From: Pleurotus djamor
Lineage: Eukaryota; Basidiomycota; Agaricomycetes; Agaricales; Pleurotaceae
NCBI GenBank assembly: GCA_029747585.1
Contig: JAPEVF010000185.1
Location: forward strand, 1 to 64,000
DNA: 64,000 bases
Direction: 5' to 3'
The first letter of the stretch is position 1; each line of letters begins with the position of its first letter. The position numbers and the translations under genes are program-made. The notes beneath the pieces were generated by a model, which worked only from the letters and a program-made list of their open reading frames with translations, did no database searches and had not been told where the DNA came from. Below are positions 47,201 through 59,880 of the stretch, in pieces.

Positions 47201-47851
47201 GCTAGCCCATGATCGTATACACTTGAGATGGAACGGAGTCCAACAACAGGATGCTGAACTCTCTCCAGGCGAAGGTGAACATGACCAAGTCGGCTGAGCA
47301 GGATGGATGGATGCAAAGCATATGGGACAATCCGGATAAGGCGGCGTGCTCAAAGTGTAGGTGAGATTTGAAGTCAAATCGTCGGCGACAGGTTCCTTCA
47401 AGTTTGGGCGTCGTCGAGTATGAGGTTTCTGTCCTCTGTGTGCGTTGGATGTCGACGGCGATGAGGGATCCGAGGTCGTCAGCGATGGATTGAACTGCGC
47501 TCGTCGTTTCGAAGATGGGGCCTGAGAAGGTCCGCTCTCTGTCTTCTCACCACCCTCCTGATTCCCTGCATTGTTCGCATTCGGCCTCCGTCTACTACGT
47601 TGATGTTTGGGGGCTGATGCGCTTGAACTTTCACCTTCATTGGCTGAGCTCGAGGGGGCATTATTATCCTGCTGTATCGGTCGTCGATTTCTCGGTGGAT
47701 GTGGTCGATTTCTCTTTTCCTCTTCTGCATCACCCTTCGCTGCTCCAGCTTGGCGATCGCCTCTTGGTCGCCGATTATTGGGAGGGCCTCTTGGAGGTCG
47801 TGGTTTAGTTGAAGATTCTGGTATCGCACCGGATGAATTCGGGGCGTCCAT
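44228..47851 (-). CDS. FAP1: NFX1-type zinc-finger protein, FAP1 homologue
   Basis: Yeast FAP1 and animal NFX1 are cysteine-rich regulators with a RING-like domain, NFX-type zinc fingers and an R3H domain; FAP1 binds the rapamycin target FKBP12. The start at 47851 reads MDAPNSSGAIPESSTKPRP, followed by a disordered basic region. The RING-like part is CPICFASIHPAQPTWSC, CCWTPFHLKCIRSW, EWRCPGCQKRREV. A splice joins SYW to CFCGTMASP. About eight NFX fingers follow, for example HSCGNPCSRP, CDHPCPLACHPGPCPPC, CGKHACDRGCHAGPCPPC and CGRHQCRRSC. The C-terminal R3H-like region has FVNGEKRTQVLPHMPMERRK and LATVYRLDTQMVDQEPHRR. The Ser/Thr-rich tail ends DDWEDDADV. An upstream ATG at 47956 is possible. 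Order and length match the family. Confidence 0.9.
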
Positions 47852-48868
47852 GATGGTGGTGGTTATGAGCGTGGTTGTTTGAGATTTTCGAGGTCGTCGT
47901 GGTCGTTGGTCAGCCTTTTCAACGACGGAGGAGGCGAGTCCATCTGACTCAAGCACTGGGTTCCGGTTCCGATTTCAAATCATCGCGCATCTTCAGGGGC
48001 CGTGTCGGAGATTTCCTCGTGGCTTTCCAGATACTTCCATCTTCGCGCAGCAACAGCCTTCGACGCAAAGACTCGCCTTCGTTTCCATAGCTCCTTGGCT
48101 CTGAATCCAATGATCGCGGAAATGCACAGGAAACTGCAGTCCATCCGCCAGATGGTATAGCGTCCCCAGCGCTTCAGCACTAGTCCACCGTTTCGGATTT
48201 CCATCACTGTCAGAAGGCACTGCTATCGTGTTGATCCCTTCGGTCTGTACCACATATGGCTTATTTTTGCATCGTAGCTCCGAGTCCATCACCAAGTCTC
48301 TGATGGGTCAACACACATGAAGCAAATGCTACGTTGGTGTCACGATTGCTGTCGCATTCGTTCTCATACACAACCTTGCCAATGCTCACTCAACTTCGTT
48401 ATGATAGATATATCAATCGACTTGTTATCAGAAATCAAAGGCTAGCATCACGCAAGCATCGTGATGCCTCTGGCCGGCTATTATACTGAACCGCCAATTG
48501 TGTCATCCGTATCCTTTGCTTCCCATACGGGGGACGAATCACCTACTTTTCTACGACATCTGATCGTTGTGCTCCCTCGACATCCAACTCCGTATAAATC
48601 CAAGGTTTGGGCTAAGCCCCTTCGACTCCTTCCTTATCCCTACCACCGGGTGCCATCGCACCCACTACGCCACCAAGTGTCCGTATGCCACGCACTAGCC
48701 TCGCACAAGGTTGAATCCTCCTCCCAAGTTGACCCCTGCCAATCCTTCATATACCGCATTACCTCGCAATCACTCTCTTTTACGTACTTTAACATCCCGT
48801 TCGCCAACCCGTTCCTTCCGTAGATCCGCTCAACCAGATCAACTTCCCATTGCACAGCGCTTACAAAG
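47852..48868. other. Intergenic, one doubtful ORF
   Basis: A minus-strand ORF, 47993-48295, reads MVMDSELRCKNKPYVVQTEG and has balanced composition. I recognise no domain and no partner exon. The rest shows no coding signal. Confidence 0.35.
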
Positions 48869-50453
48869 ATGCCGAGTGGTGGGTCTCACTCTTTGCTGTT
48901 ACTTAACGATCCACTCACCAGTGCATCCTATGCTCAACGTAGACACTGCCGCACTCATAACATCCTTCTGCATCCTCCAACTCCTCAGCGCGACAGGCTT
49001 TCTTGTCATCCTCCTCACCGTCGGCTTATCTCCTCGCGTTAAGAGGAGCTTCACGTGGATTAGCTTTTGCGTCGGATGGACAATTGGAAGTCTTGCCTAT
49101 AACCTACTATTTTTCGCTGGTCAGCAGAATAAGGACAGTCCTCCGAATCAAACTCTTTGTCTGGTGCAAGGCGCGTTGGTACTGAGCGTTCCTGTCCTGT
49201 GAGTAATCTCCGCCAGAATGTTTGCGCAGTCTCTTATGTGTGTAATACAGTCAAGCTACGACGAATCTGTGTCTCATCATCGACGTATGTCTTTCGCTGT
49301 CCTCGGCCACGCACTTCTTAACCATCCATACGATGTTCGCAGATCTGGGTCCTAGTCAGTCGAGCACTCCATTCACCAAACGACCGAACCAAAGTTACAT
49401 TGCTCAGCAGCGTCGGTGTGAGTCCATGGGCTGCGTCCTAATTGATAGCCCTCATTGATTTGCTTCTTGCTGCAGCTCGTCATATTTCCGTACATCTTCT
49501 CAGTTTCAGTTTTCATTGGATTTCTGTTGGTGAGTTCCCTTGATTCATCTTGTAACATTCATACCTAAATTAATACGACTCTGCGCCGCAGTTTGGATCT
49601 TTGAACCCATCCACGATCAAGAAACTACCTGGTAGCGCTTATTGCACCATCCAGTTCCATCGAATTCCGTGCGTGCTTCCCTCTTCCAGTCCCTGGCTGA
49701 CGCGTCTCATCTCATCGACCAAAAATTTCCCAGCGCGGGCCTATCGACCGGTCTCTTCGGTTTCTTCATGCTTTTCGCAATAATATTCAAGCGTACGTAT
49801 CCTCACCCGCCCACCACCCATCCGAGTACCTCCACCCATCAAACCTATCAAACCAAATCCACCCACTAATCATCACCCCCCAAACAGTCCTATTCGGTCG
49901 TCTTCTCTTCAAACACTGGGTTTCCATATCAAACCTTCGGAAGTACGTCGAGATGATCATCAGAATCATGCTCTTCACGACGATCAATGGGATAATGGTA
50001 CTGTGAGTGATCCCACCTCCCTGGGACAGATAGCGATATGTTTACCCGAATCTGATACGTGGTTTGTAGGCTTACTATCTTTCATATGGTTTCGGTGATC
50101 AAACGAACAGCTGTGGACGTCGCATTGGCTATATGTAAGTACTTCTTCGCCTCTGCGTGTTCGGATTCTAAGAATAACACACCTTCGATTAGTTCCCATG
50201 CTCATTCTTTTCATGATGATAACCGAGAAGGTAAGCGCTTACCGGCACCGTTTTACTTCGTCGTTCAAACCCCTCCTAACCCCTCTCCTCCCTTCTCCGT
50301 TCCCCTTCCATCGTGTAGGATTTATGGCAAACTTGGCTCTTCTGGCGCTCCAAGCCCCCGTCTACATTGGCGACCAATGGAACTGCGACTGAGATTGATG
50401 ACGACCGAGAGGACCGGGTTGTCAAGAGGGTGGAAACTACCATTTCTGTCTGA
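48869..50453 (+). CDS. Seven-helix, GPCR-like membrane protein, copy D
   Basis: This is the cleanest member of the family. The ATG at 48869 (MPS) splices to HPMLNVDTAALITSF and helix 1 (CILQLLSATGFLVILL). Exons in order carry VKRSFTWISFCVGWTIGSLA, NLLFFAGQQNKD, CLVQGALVLSVPVL, QATTNLCLIID, IWVLVSRALHSPNDRTK, LVIFPYIFSVSVFIGFLL, FGSLNPSTIKKLPGSAYCTI, SAGLSTGLFGFFMLFAIIFK, LLFKHWVSISNLRKYVEMII, RIMLFTTINGIMVL, LTIFHMVSVIKRTAVDVALA, VPMLILFMMITEK and a final cytoplasmic exon (DLWQTWLFWRSKPP...). The stop is at 50451-50453. All introns have GT-AG ends. It stands apart from A-C and in the opposite orientation. Confidence 0.75.
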
Positions 50454-51941
50454 GTTCAGAGTTTTGTAAATTGTAGTGATACGGGCTGTTGTCGCCTATG
50501 ATAGTCCCTCTGGTAGGGCCATAGTGAATGATGGTATCGGAGGGAGTTTGAGTCAGTAGTATCCATGTGGGTTGAGATTTCCTGGAGGTCCTCATGTACT
50601 TGGTGGCTTTCGTGAGGAGGGTTGACACGTTTGTGGGGATAAGGTGAGGCAAATCCCATGAAAATCTGCTTTCTGGAAGCTTGGAGGCATCGACACGACA
50701 GGACGCGGTGAGGATCGATTAGCGATATCGGGAGTATTTTTACCGCAGACAACGTTCCAGTGCGGAATATGACAAGAAGCGTGTTACGGACGCGTCTTAG
50801 CTGTTGGAATGACTGGGCTGAACCGGGTATCTCCACGGCATACGAGTGTATGGCCTGGAGGAGCGTGTCGTGGCCAAGCCTGTCGTCAACTTAGCACTCG
50901 GGATGTCCCTCTGAAAGCAAGGTGATTCACCACACTGAATCGTGGCGAAAATGAGGGTTGTGTCAATAATTGGAACACCTCCATGTGCTGGAGGGGCTAG
51001 GCGCCCTTGTTTCCTTGTTTTGGGGTCCTGTGGAAAATCGGCGGAGGTAAAATTGCGTGTTTTGTTCTCTTTCGAGGGGTACGTCCAGGAGGCCATCGGC
51101 CATTGTGGCTTCATGTATCCAGGGACGCGAGGCGACTCACCTCGGAAACCCTGAGGTGAATCACCACCTCTATTAATCGCGCAAAGTCCGCTGTCATCGA
51201 TGTATTCGATAGTGAGTCAGAGTTGGACGCCCGTGGGCCCGGGACTTGCCCTGACATATGGATGCGAGTTTCTTGTGATGTCTAGAATAATTTTGAGGGG
51301 CTGAATGACTCAGGGAAAAAGCATGCAACTGTATCTCACGGTTTAAAGTAGCCAGAGTCTCCGACGATACCATTGTCGCGAGGCCTGGGTCATCATCTTC
51401 GTAGTACAACAGTCAATATGTTGGTTGTTTTTGTCAACTGGTGGGGATCGCTGTGAGATACCAAGCCCAGGATGTCAGCCGTCGTGGGCGCGCTGCAATA
51501 TATTGAAAGTGATCTATGGTTTTCTCCGGTGCCTCCCCTCCGAGCACCTTGAGGCGTTGATATCGATGAATATCTAATGGGAATTCTGATCAGCCGAAAA
51601 GGTTCGAAGGTTGGAGTCATTATTTAGTTACATACGTGATATCTTGACATCGAGGGTGCATCCACCCATTTCTGGCAGCTTCCCTGCAAAGCTGTATCCG
51701 AGGAATCCAAGATCTAGTACTAATCTCGGACTAACCCTCGTCTCATCAACGAGACGAGACCTTAGGAACAGCATCGTTGCGTCCATTGTTCTTAGCTGAT
51801 GTGATTCTTCGAGCGCAGCATGCGTGGACTACACGAGGTTGGTCGTTGCGAAAGCCATAAAACCCGGCCTGAGATGTCGGCGAAGAATCAACACTTCAAG
51901 ACCACTGTAGCAACTCGACAACTTTGAACCGATTACGTAAC
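50454..51941. other. 1.5 kb without a recognisable gene
   Basis: Only short ORFs occur, on both strands, none with a known domain. There is no clear repeat or transposon end. It should contain the promoter of FunK1 copy 2. Confidence 0.4.
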
Positions 51942-54624
51942 ATGTCCACTGCCCCTGTCCTCGCGTCTGGCACCAACGATGGCCCTGAAATTACAGTCGA
52001 AACCAACCACCATCCTCACTACCCTTCCACTCCTACAGAAACTGGCCCCGTCTACGCAGAACAGAAGCGCGACGAGGTCGCCAAATTCAACATGGATCAA
52101 CATCGTTTCACCCCGTTTGCCGACTGTACTGCTCTGCTCACCGTGCTGAAGGAGGCCGGAGACATTCCTGCCAAACCCGCTAACATGACGGTCGGCTTCC
52201 CATCTTTGAAACTATTCATCAAATGTTTGAATAAGGCTTGTCGAATCGTTCGGGACAACTGTAAGTGCCTTAGGCTCTTCTCGATTACATGGACGTGAAC
52301 TGAAGGGTGATGCTAGGCTTCGCAAACCAAGAGCTGATGGTTGCCAGCGACACAGAGTGCCAGAAATTGAAACACCACCCCACCAGTACCGATTGTCGCC
52401 CCGACATCACCCTTGCCTTCAAAAGTCGTTGGGGGAAATTGAGATCGAAGAAGTCGATCCCTTGGTCATGGGCTGAACTTGTTGGCGAGAAAACTTCGGC
52501 TGGCTGCGTAGACCCTCTCCTCAAAGCCGCCTCTTATGCTTACTATTGGCTTCTAAGTCGACCCGATCGCCTGGTGGCTCTCTCGTTCCTCACCGCCGAA
52601 AGTGGGATCACGTTCCTCGTTGCGTTCCAGGGTTCTTCTTCAACCCGCATACTCTATCTTCCCTGGGGTTCCGACTTGATTACGGAGCTGATATATGCCT
52701 TCGTTTATCGTCTCTACTCCCCCGGAAACTGGGCCAATCCGCACTTCACCAAGAAAGTTACTGAAAACGACGCCGTGTTCGACATCAAGGTGAACGACAT
52801 CCCTTATGAGGATTTTAAACCGCTCTTCGCTAGCAACCCCTTCAGAACTCGCACCCATGTCCTTTTCAACCTCAACCATTCTTCGGCGGTTCAAGTGATT
52901 AAAAGTCAACTTTCCCGAAAGTCGCGACGTTTTGTTGAGCGAGAGATCTACCAGCACATCCGCCGGGATGGAGACGTTCCTGGCATCCCTCATGTACTTC
53001 ATTTCTTCGATGTGGAAGTCGCACTCAACCCAACTCGGACGCTCCACATCATTGCGCTGAAGGAGTATGGTCGTCCTATCATGATGGCGGTTACCTTGCT
53101 GGATACGTTGGAGATCCTATATGATATCCTCGAAAGTTCGTCTCCTCGTTTTCCCCTGAACCGATGCTTATCCTCGCAGTCATGAGGTATCTATACGATA
53201 GGCACGACGTTTTGCATCGAGACATCAGCAAAGGCAATATACTATTCCTAACCGAGAGTGTGGTTCCTCCAGGACAGATACCCACAGATCACGGGGGTCT
53301 ATGTTTTATCAGACACTTGCTGGACTCTGAGTATGTTAAATTGTCACTCTTCTGGAGTTCTACTACTATAACTGTGATTTCATTGCAGGAAGCATCGTCA
53401 TCCGCATGAAACCCGGGCCATGTTGATTGACTTCAACAATTCGGAAATCATAGGGGAGAAGACGGACGCGGAAGATCCTGACGGAAAGAAGCGAACGGTT
53501 TGGGCTGTTTATCACTTCTATGAGCTCTACGTATGTACTGATGAGGGCACAACAGGGAACCCCAGGATTTGTTGCACGTGCTGTTGACAAAAATGGCCCC
53601 ATCCCACTTATCCGGGGGTCACTTGTATCTGACATCCCTGTGGCTCCCGACATCTACCACGCCATGCACCAGGCTCGAGTCAAAAGGTTTCCTCCGTCAG
53701 CTTCTCATGCCCTACCCCAGGAACAACCCGCTAGACCTTGGAGACATGATCTCGAACATGACGTTGAATCCGTTTTTTGGGTATTGCTTTACTGGCTGAT
53801 CGCTGCGCACCCCCAGGGCAAGCAACCTGAACTCATCCCGGAGTTTGCTTGGTATGCTTTCATTGGCAATTGGAAGGCACGAAACAAATTCATCGCAAGT
53901 GGAATGGACGAAGATCCTTTTCATTCTTTTTTTGCCCCTGCTGCTGTGCTCGTGGAAGGAGTCGCCAGTGTGGTGGCACCGGACCGATCATGGCTTTCAG
54001 AGCAGGACCCTCGAAACCATCCAGACTGCGCTCTTGAAGGATTCCAACGGCTTATCCTTAGCTTCGTCCTCCAGAACAAAGACGAGGATTTTATGCGCCA
54101 GCCCGTGAAACTGACATTTACACGCGACCTAGGCGACGAATCTCGATCCCTCGCCCCGAGCTGTACACCAGCGCTTATGAGCTTCTCGGAAGGCCTGGAA
54201 GAACGAGCCCAGAAGCGTAAGAGCGGGACTACCGAAGAGAATGTGTGTTCCATTTTTCATCTGCTCTCCCACACCAATCCTCACCCATCTCATTTCAGGC
54301 ATCCCAATCGAAGAAGCCTCGCCATGAAGAGGTGAGTATTCCTACGTGGATAGACTGGAAGCTCTCCTTACATGCTATATCCAGGACGGCGTCACGGCTG
54401 ATGCCACCTCGGACCATGACCATGGCAACGCTCACGATGCAGATGATGAAGACGATGATGAAGATGACGGTGTCGAGGACGTCTCTGTTGGCCAAGATCA
54501 ACCTCCGGATGGGCCAGCCGAAGACTGGGAGAAGCTCGAATATGGTCAACAGCTCGTCCTGAACATGAACGTGAAACGCAAGATACGATGTTTCCGAAGT
54601 GTCCTCCCCGCCGAGCGGGATTGA
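51942..54624 (+). CDS. FunK1 fungal-type protein kinase, copy 2
   Basis: The ATG at 51942 reads MSTAPVLASGTNDGPEITVE. Exon 1 ends at RDN near 52265. Exon 2 carries FANQELMVASDTECQK, WSWAELVGEKTSAGC, RTHVLFNLNHSSAVQVIKSQ, SRRFVEREIYQHIRRDGD and VPGIPHVLHFFDVEV. Exon 3, from about 53181, has MRYLYDRHDVLHRDISKGNI with catalytic His-Arg-Asp and the Lys and Asn of the loop. The next exon has MLIDFNNSEIIGEKTD, where Asn replaces the Asp or Gly usual after DF. The large C-lobe exon has GTPGFVARAVDKNGPIPL, RPWRHDLEHDVESVFWVLLY and FFAPAAVLVEGVASVVAPDR. Two short exons end in an acidic block (DADDEDDDEDDGVEDVS) and the stop at 54622-54624. All frames join cleanly, so the copy looks intact. Confidence 0.82.
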
Positions 54625-55179
54625 TGTGACGTCGAGCTATACCCTTCTTCCATCGAATCGCGACGCAGCCCCCCCCATCTACTTACCCAAAACTTGCCCC
54701 CATTCATGCATCCTGATTGATCTTCGATTTTTCCCGCTTTCCACGCTTGTTCATACTCTGCTGGCTTTCGCGTCTATCATCCAACATGTAGTACTCCTTG
54801 TACCTATCCATTCCCAATCTGTTCGTGGATCTTCAGCTTTATTCCCACCATATCCCGCTGCTTTCCGTGGAACTGTACTTGTATATGTCTTATCTCATGA
54901 CTCCTCTTGCACGACCAGTCGGACCACGGCGCCTTGCAGCTGATCGATACCCAGAAATTGAGGAATGACTAAGACTATACTCCTGATGACGTACCATAAC
55001 GACCAACCCTGACTACTTTTTGCAAAAAGTCTTGTTCTTCTCGTTCTTTTCTCCGCCACGTCTATTACAAACCGCGACATCGAATCCAAGCTGTCTCAGT
55101 CTAGCTGAGTACAGCGGTGAAAACGTTGGTGCTTTTGTCAATTGGCATGGATGTCGTCGACATATTGCCGTTGCCATAG
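54625..55179. other. Spacer between FunK1 copies 2 and 3, duplicated
   Basis: The part 54690-55100 is repeated, diverged, at about 57890-58270 after copy 3 (shared stretches such as TCTCCGCCACGT and CGCGAC near 55052-55080 and 58224-58250). The tandem unit therefore included 3' flanking DNA. Confidence 0.55.
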
Positions 55180-57726
55180 CTAACAACTTCTTCGACTCCA
55201 ACCAAAACTGGCCGTGTCTTCGCTGAACACAGGCGCGACGAGGTCACTGGGTTCGAAATGAGCAACCACACTTTCTCGACGTTGCCCAGCTCCAAGGCTA
55301 TGCTCAACGAATTGGCCAAAGCTGGGACCATCCCTACTCCGCCAACCGCCATGACGATCGAGTTCACAGACTTGAAGGGATTCATTCCTCAGCTGAACAA
55401 AGTCTCTCAATGTGTTCATGACGAATGTCAGTGCTTATATCGTTCTCGCTAATACATATCGTCGACTAAAGCGTCTCAACAGACTTCGAAAATGAGGAAT
55501 TACTTGTCGCGAGAGATACGGAAACCGCGAAACCCCCAGGCCACCCTATCAGGACTGATTGTCGCCCCAATATTACCCTTGCCTTTCAATCCTACTGGGG
55601 GAATCAGAACGACACGCCCATGTCTTGGACACGGGTTGAACTTGTCGGCGAGAAGGCATCGACTGGCAGCACGGACCCTCTGCTCAAAACTGCCTCGTAC
55701 GCACACTACTGGCTTCTGGATCGACCCGACCGTATGGTGGCGCTCTCATTCCTCTCCAGCCAACGTGGCATCACCTTCCTGGTCGCGCCCCAAGGTACCA
55801 CGACAACTTACACACACTTTCTTCCCTGGCGTGCGCCCTCAATCACAAAGATAGTGTTCGCCTTTCTTTATCGTCTCTACGACCCCGGCGAATGGGCTAT
55901 TCCCCAATTTAGCCGAAGAGTTGATGTAAATGACCCCGTTTTTGACATCCGCATCGATCAAACGATCTATGTAGGGTTCAAACCTATCTTTGCTAGCAAC
56001 CCCTTCAAGACACGTGTACATGTCTTTGCAAATCCCGATCACGCTACCGTCCGGGTTATCAAAAGCCAACTTTCCCGAAATTCGCGACGCTTCCTTGAAC
56101 GAGAAATTTACAACCACATTCACCGTGATGGAGACGTTCCTGGAATCCCTCACGTCCATTTTTTCTTCGACTTACCTGCACCAGACGCACTTAGGACGCA
56201 GAACATCATCGGGCTACGGGAGCATGGCTACCCGATAATGATGGCGGCCACTCTGCGTGACGTACTGGAAATTCTATATGATATCCTCGAAGGTGCGCCT
56301 CCACGTCGAACCCTTTCCTTGCCGTTACGCTGATGTCCAGTCAGTCATGAGGTTTCTCTATTTCACTCATCACGTTTTACACCGCGACATCAGCAAGGGC
56401 AATATTCTATTCTTAGTCGAAAGCATTTCTCCAGAACCTATCCCAGCAGGCGGCAAAGATATTCGCTTCGTTCAACACTTATTGTCAGACTCAGCGTTCG
56501 TTTCTGTAATTCAATTGGCCCCGGATCACGACCTGACGCTTCCGTTGCAGGACACCTTCGAACCCTCATAAAACCCGAGCCATGTTGATCGATTTCAATA
56601 ACTCGGAAATCTTGGGAGCAAAAGAGGATATCTCAGAAGACAAAGAAACAATTCGAACAGTGCGTGCTACTTTTGTATCACTTGATCTCAGCTGACGCCA
56701 CCACATAGGGAACCCCAGGGTTCATGTCGCGTGCCGTTGAGTACAATGGAGCTCTACCACCTGCAAAGCTAGTTCTCCCGATCGCAACTGGCATTTACGC
56801 GAATAAAAACAAAGATCGAATTGAGCGTTTCGCCCTGTCAGCCTCCGATACACTACCACAGCCGCAATCCACTAACAAACCCTGGAGGCACGATTTAGAA
56901 CACGACACCGAATCCGTTTTTTGGGTCCTGTTCTACTGGCTGATGACTGCACAACCTTCGAAGGCATCGAAGGAGTTCATCAACAACTATGTCTGGACTG
57001 CGTTCACAACTAGCTGGCTCTCTCGAGATGCCCTCTTGCTCCACATCCCTCCCAATGCATTTCATTCAAGCTATGCTCCTGCGGTTACCCTGGTGGAGGA
57101 CATGGCCGAAGTGATTAGACATGACCGGTACTGGCTTCCCGAGCAAGATCCACAAAACCGGCCCGAGGTTGCGCTAGATGCCTTCCAACGGCTCATCCTC
57201 GACTTTATCATCAAAAAAGGAACCGAGAACTGTATGAGTATGATGGTTGACGCCCGAAACCCACGTGTGCCTGGTTTTGGACCCCGGTCCGTAAGCCTCA
57301 CAGGTACTCCAGATTTGTTCGAAAGTCTTTCGAAGGATCAAGACGAACTTGGGGCTAAGCGGAAAGGCGAGTCCGCTAATGATGAAGACGTTCGTCCACA
57401 GTTTCCCCTCAGTCTCGCCTGTCCAAATAACTGACTTCATCTCATCATAGGGATCGACATCCAAGAAGGCCCGTCGCGCTACGACTCATCTGGTGAGTAT
57501 TTTACCTATCTTTACGGGGAGCTACTCTCATGCGCATGATCAGGACGGTGACACAGCCGATGATGCTGGAGAATGCGACGCTGCTGAAAACAACACTGAC
57601 GCACAAGGCTCTGACCAAGCCGAAGCTCAGAATCCCCCGCTGCAGATGTGGGAGAAACTCAAGGGTACTCAGAAGATCGTCATAGCCGTGGAAAATGGCC
57701 GATATGTCCCAAGACTTAAACATTGA
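55180..57726 (+). CDS. FunK1 fungal-type protein kinase, copy 3
   Basis: The first supported exon follows an acceptor at 55177-55179 and reads TPTKTGRVFAEHRRDEV, matching copy 2. A 5' exon with the true start is likely but not found; ATG 55258 is the fallback. Next comes YFENEELLVARDTE, MSWTRVELVGEKASTGS, VRVIKSQLSRNSRRFLEREI, VPGIPHVHFFFDL, then FTHHVLHRDISKGNILFLVE with a complete catalytic loop, and MLIDFNNSEILGAKED. The C-lobe has GTPGFMSRAVEYNGALPP, KPWRHDLEHDTESVFWVLFY, and RYWLPEQDPQNRPEVALDAF. The final exon encodes an acidic segment ending in NGRYVPRLKH at 57726. It is more diverged than copies 1 and 2 are from each other. Confidence 0.78.
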
Positions 57727-58329
57727 TGGTGACCGCGCATGGATGACGATTGCCTCTCGCGCCTTTTCTTGCCGATGTACGGAACTCTCATATTCCCTTC
57801 CCTAGATGATTTAGTTTCTCCAAGGGAAGCCTCTCCATCGTTCTTCTCTGTTTGCCATCCAGGAACCCAACACAGAGTCCTTATTTCCTTCCCCCAATCC
57901 TCACCCCCATCTTTGCTTGATCTTTGATTGTTACTCGCTTGTTCATGCTCTCCTCGCTATCACTTTGCACCCCAGTCCATCATGCAATCTGTTTTGCTCT
58001 TTCCATCTATCCATTCCCCATCTGTTCGTGGATCTTCAGTGTTCATTCTCACCATATTCAGAATACTCTCCGTGGAACTGTATTTGTGTAACTCATATAT
58101 GTACTCATCCCATGAATCCTCCTCAATCCCTAGAAAGTTGGCGAGGAATGACTCCTGATGACGTACCATGATGTCCAACCCTGACTTGAATAGTAAGTAC
58201 TTCGACTTGTTCTCGTTCTGTTCTCCGCCACGTTTATCACGAACCGCGACGTCGAATCCCAGCTTGGTTGCAGCACGACGTTTGATCCGCAGCTCACACC
58301 TATTCCTGGCTTCATCACTACCACTGGAC
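57727..58329. other. Spacer between FunK1 copies 3 and 4
   Basis: It holds the duplicated 3' flank noted at 54625-55179. A short segment just before 58330 resembles the region in front of copy 3, after which most of the N-lobe exons are missing. Confidence 0.5.
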
Positions 58330-59438
58330 ATGGCCGACGTGGTGTTCCAAACTATCTCATCGCCTATGATGACGTTGACTACTCTGCGGGACGTGCTGGA
58401 GATTCTGTTTGATATCCTTGAAGGTACGTGTCCCGATCTCTTCCTTGCAACCGAGGCTGAGCTGAAGTCCAATAAGTCATGAGGTACCTTTACGAAAATC
58501 GCCACTTTTGGCACCAGGATATCAACGAACGCAGCAGCGTTCGATCTTGGACCGCGATTTCGACGCCTCCCATATCCGTATCAACAGATCGCGGGGATGT
58601 GTGCTTCATTCAGAACCTACTAGACTCATCGTTTGTATTTTGTTGATGCCATTGAACCTCACCTAGAACCTAATGCTTTCGCTCCAGGAAACATCCACAT
58701 GAAACCCGGACTATGCTAATCGATTTCGATTGCGCGAAATTTCGAGACATATGTGGAACCCGATTTGAACGGATTGTTCGAACGGTACGCCTTGCTTTGT
58801 GTCACTCGCACACAGCTGACGCTGCGATCTCGTAGGGAACGCCAGAATTCGCGTCGCGCGCCGTTCAGCACAACGGACCCCTACCGTTCAAACCTGTAGG
58901 TAACCTTCCGATCCCGAGAGCACCTCAGATCTACGAGCTTAAACACAAAGATCGTGTTGATCGATTCCAACCGTCAGCCTCCCATGGCCTGCCTCAACAA
59001 GCCACCCTCAAACCTTGGAAACACGATCTCGAGCATGATACTGAGTCCGTTTTCTGGGTCTTGTTCTACTGGCTGATGGCTGCATGGCCTCTTGGCGAGA
59101 AGAAAGAATCCATCAACAGAGCGGCTTGGACTAGTTTCACCGATAATTATGGGGCCAGGCAGAACATCTTGTTCAACCTCCAACCCGACGCATTTCACTC
59201 GGCTTACAGTCCTGCGTTCTCCATGATTCAAGACATGGCCTATGTGATCGCATCCGATAGGTCGTGGCTTTCCGAACAAGATCCCCGAGATTGTCCTGAT
59301 TATGCGTTGGAGGCCTTCCAACGGCTCATGCTCCGTTTTATTCTTGATAAGGGAGTCGAGGCGGTTTTGAACAAGACAGTTGACACCGAAAATCCACGTA
59401 GGGCCAGCACTTGGACCTCAGTTAGAATGGTACCATAG
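58330..59438 (+). pseudogene. FunK1 copy 4, 5'-truncated with degenerate catalytic loop
   Basis: The ATG at 58330 reads MADVVFQTISSPMMTLTTLR and joins family homology only at TLRDVLEILFDILE. The whole N-lobe and the region before it, about 280 residues in copies 2 and 3, are absent. The next exon reads MRYLYENRHFWHQDINERS: HRD has become HQD and the Lys and Asn of HRDISKGN are lost. MLIDFDCAKFRDICG follows. The C-lobe is well kept: GTPEFASRAVQHNGPLPF, KPWKHDLEHDTESVFWVLFY and DRSWLSEQDPRDCPDYALEA, stopping early at 59438. The acidic last exon is missing. The product cannot be an active kinase, although a pseudokinase fragment might be expressed. Confidence 0.75.
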
Positions 59439-59880
59439 CTATCATGCAGCTAAAGAAGGCGACCGTTTTCAGCATTGCTCAGTCTCACTGCGCACATACA
59501 GTGTGCGGGTATGCTGGACTTGTATATTCCCTCTATTGATAACTCGAAATTACCTTTGATATCTCATGTACTTAGCCCAAACCAAATCGATCGGGGAAGT
59601 AACATTGACACTGTAAACCCGGACGTAGCTGGATCAGTTGCATGCAAAAAGAGTCTCAGTAAGTACCTAAATAATGAGACGACAAGATAAATAAATTGTA
59701 TCCTACAATTCTACCAAAATACAGTACAATGATGCGGACAAATACGTGCCTTCGAAGTGGTATCTATAATTGAAAATACCGTTCCTCGAACGTTTCGAAA
59801 GCGAATAACAAAAAGGCATGAAGGAGATTCTAACAAATGGGTGTCCAAGATGATGCAAATGCAAAAGCAAAGTCAACGTA
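59439..59880. other. Convergent spacer
   Basis: It lies between FunK1 copy 4 (+) and the seven-helix copy E (-) and should hold both 3' ends. I see nothing else in it. Confidence 0.4.

Noticed and set aside
47993..48295. Minus-strand 100-codon ORF
   Set aside because: No recognisable domain and two other frames look equally plausible; left as a doubtful note in the gap entry.
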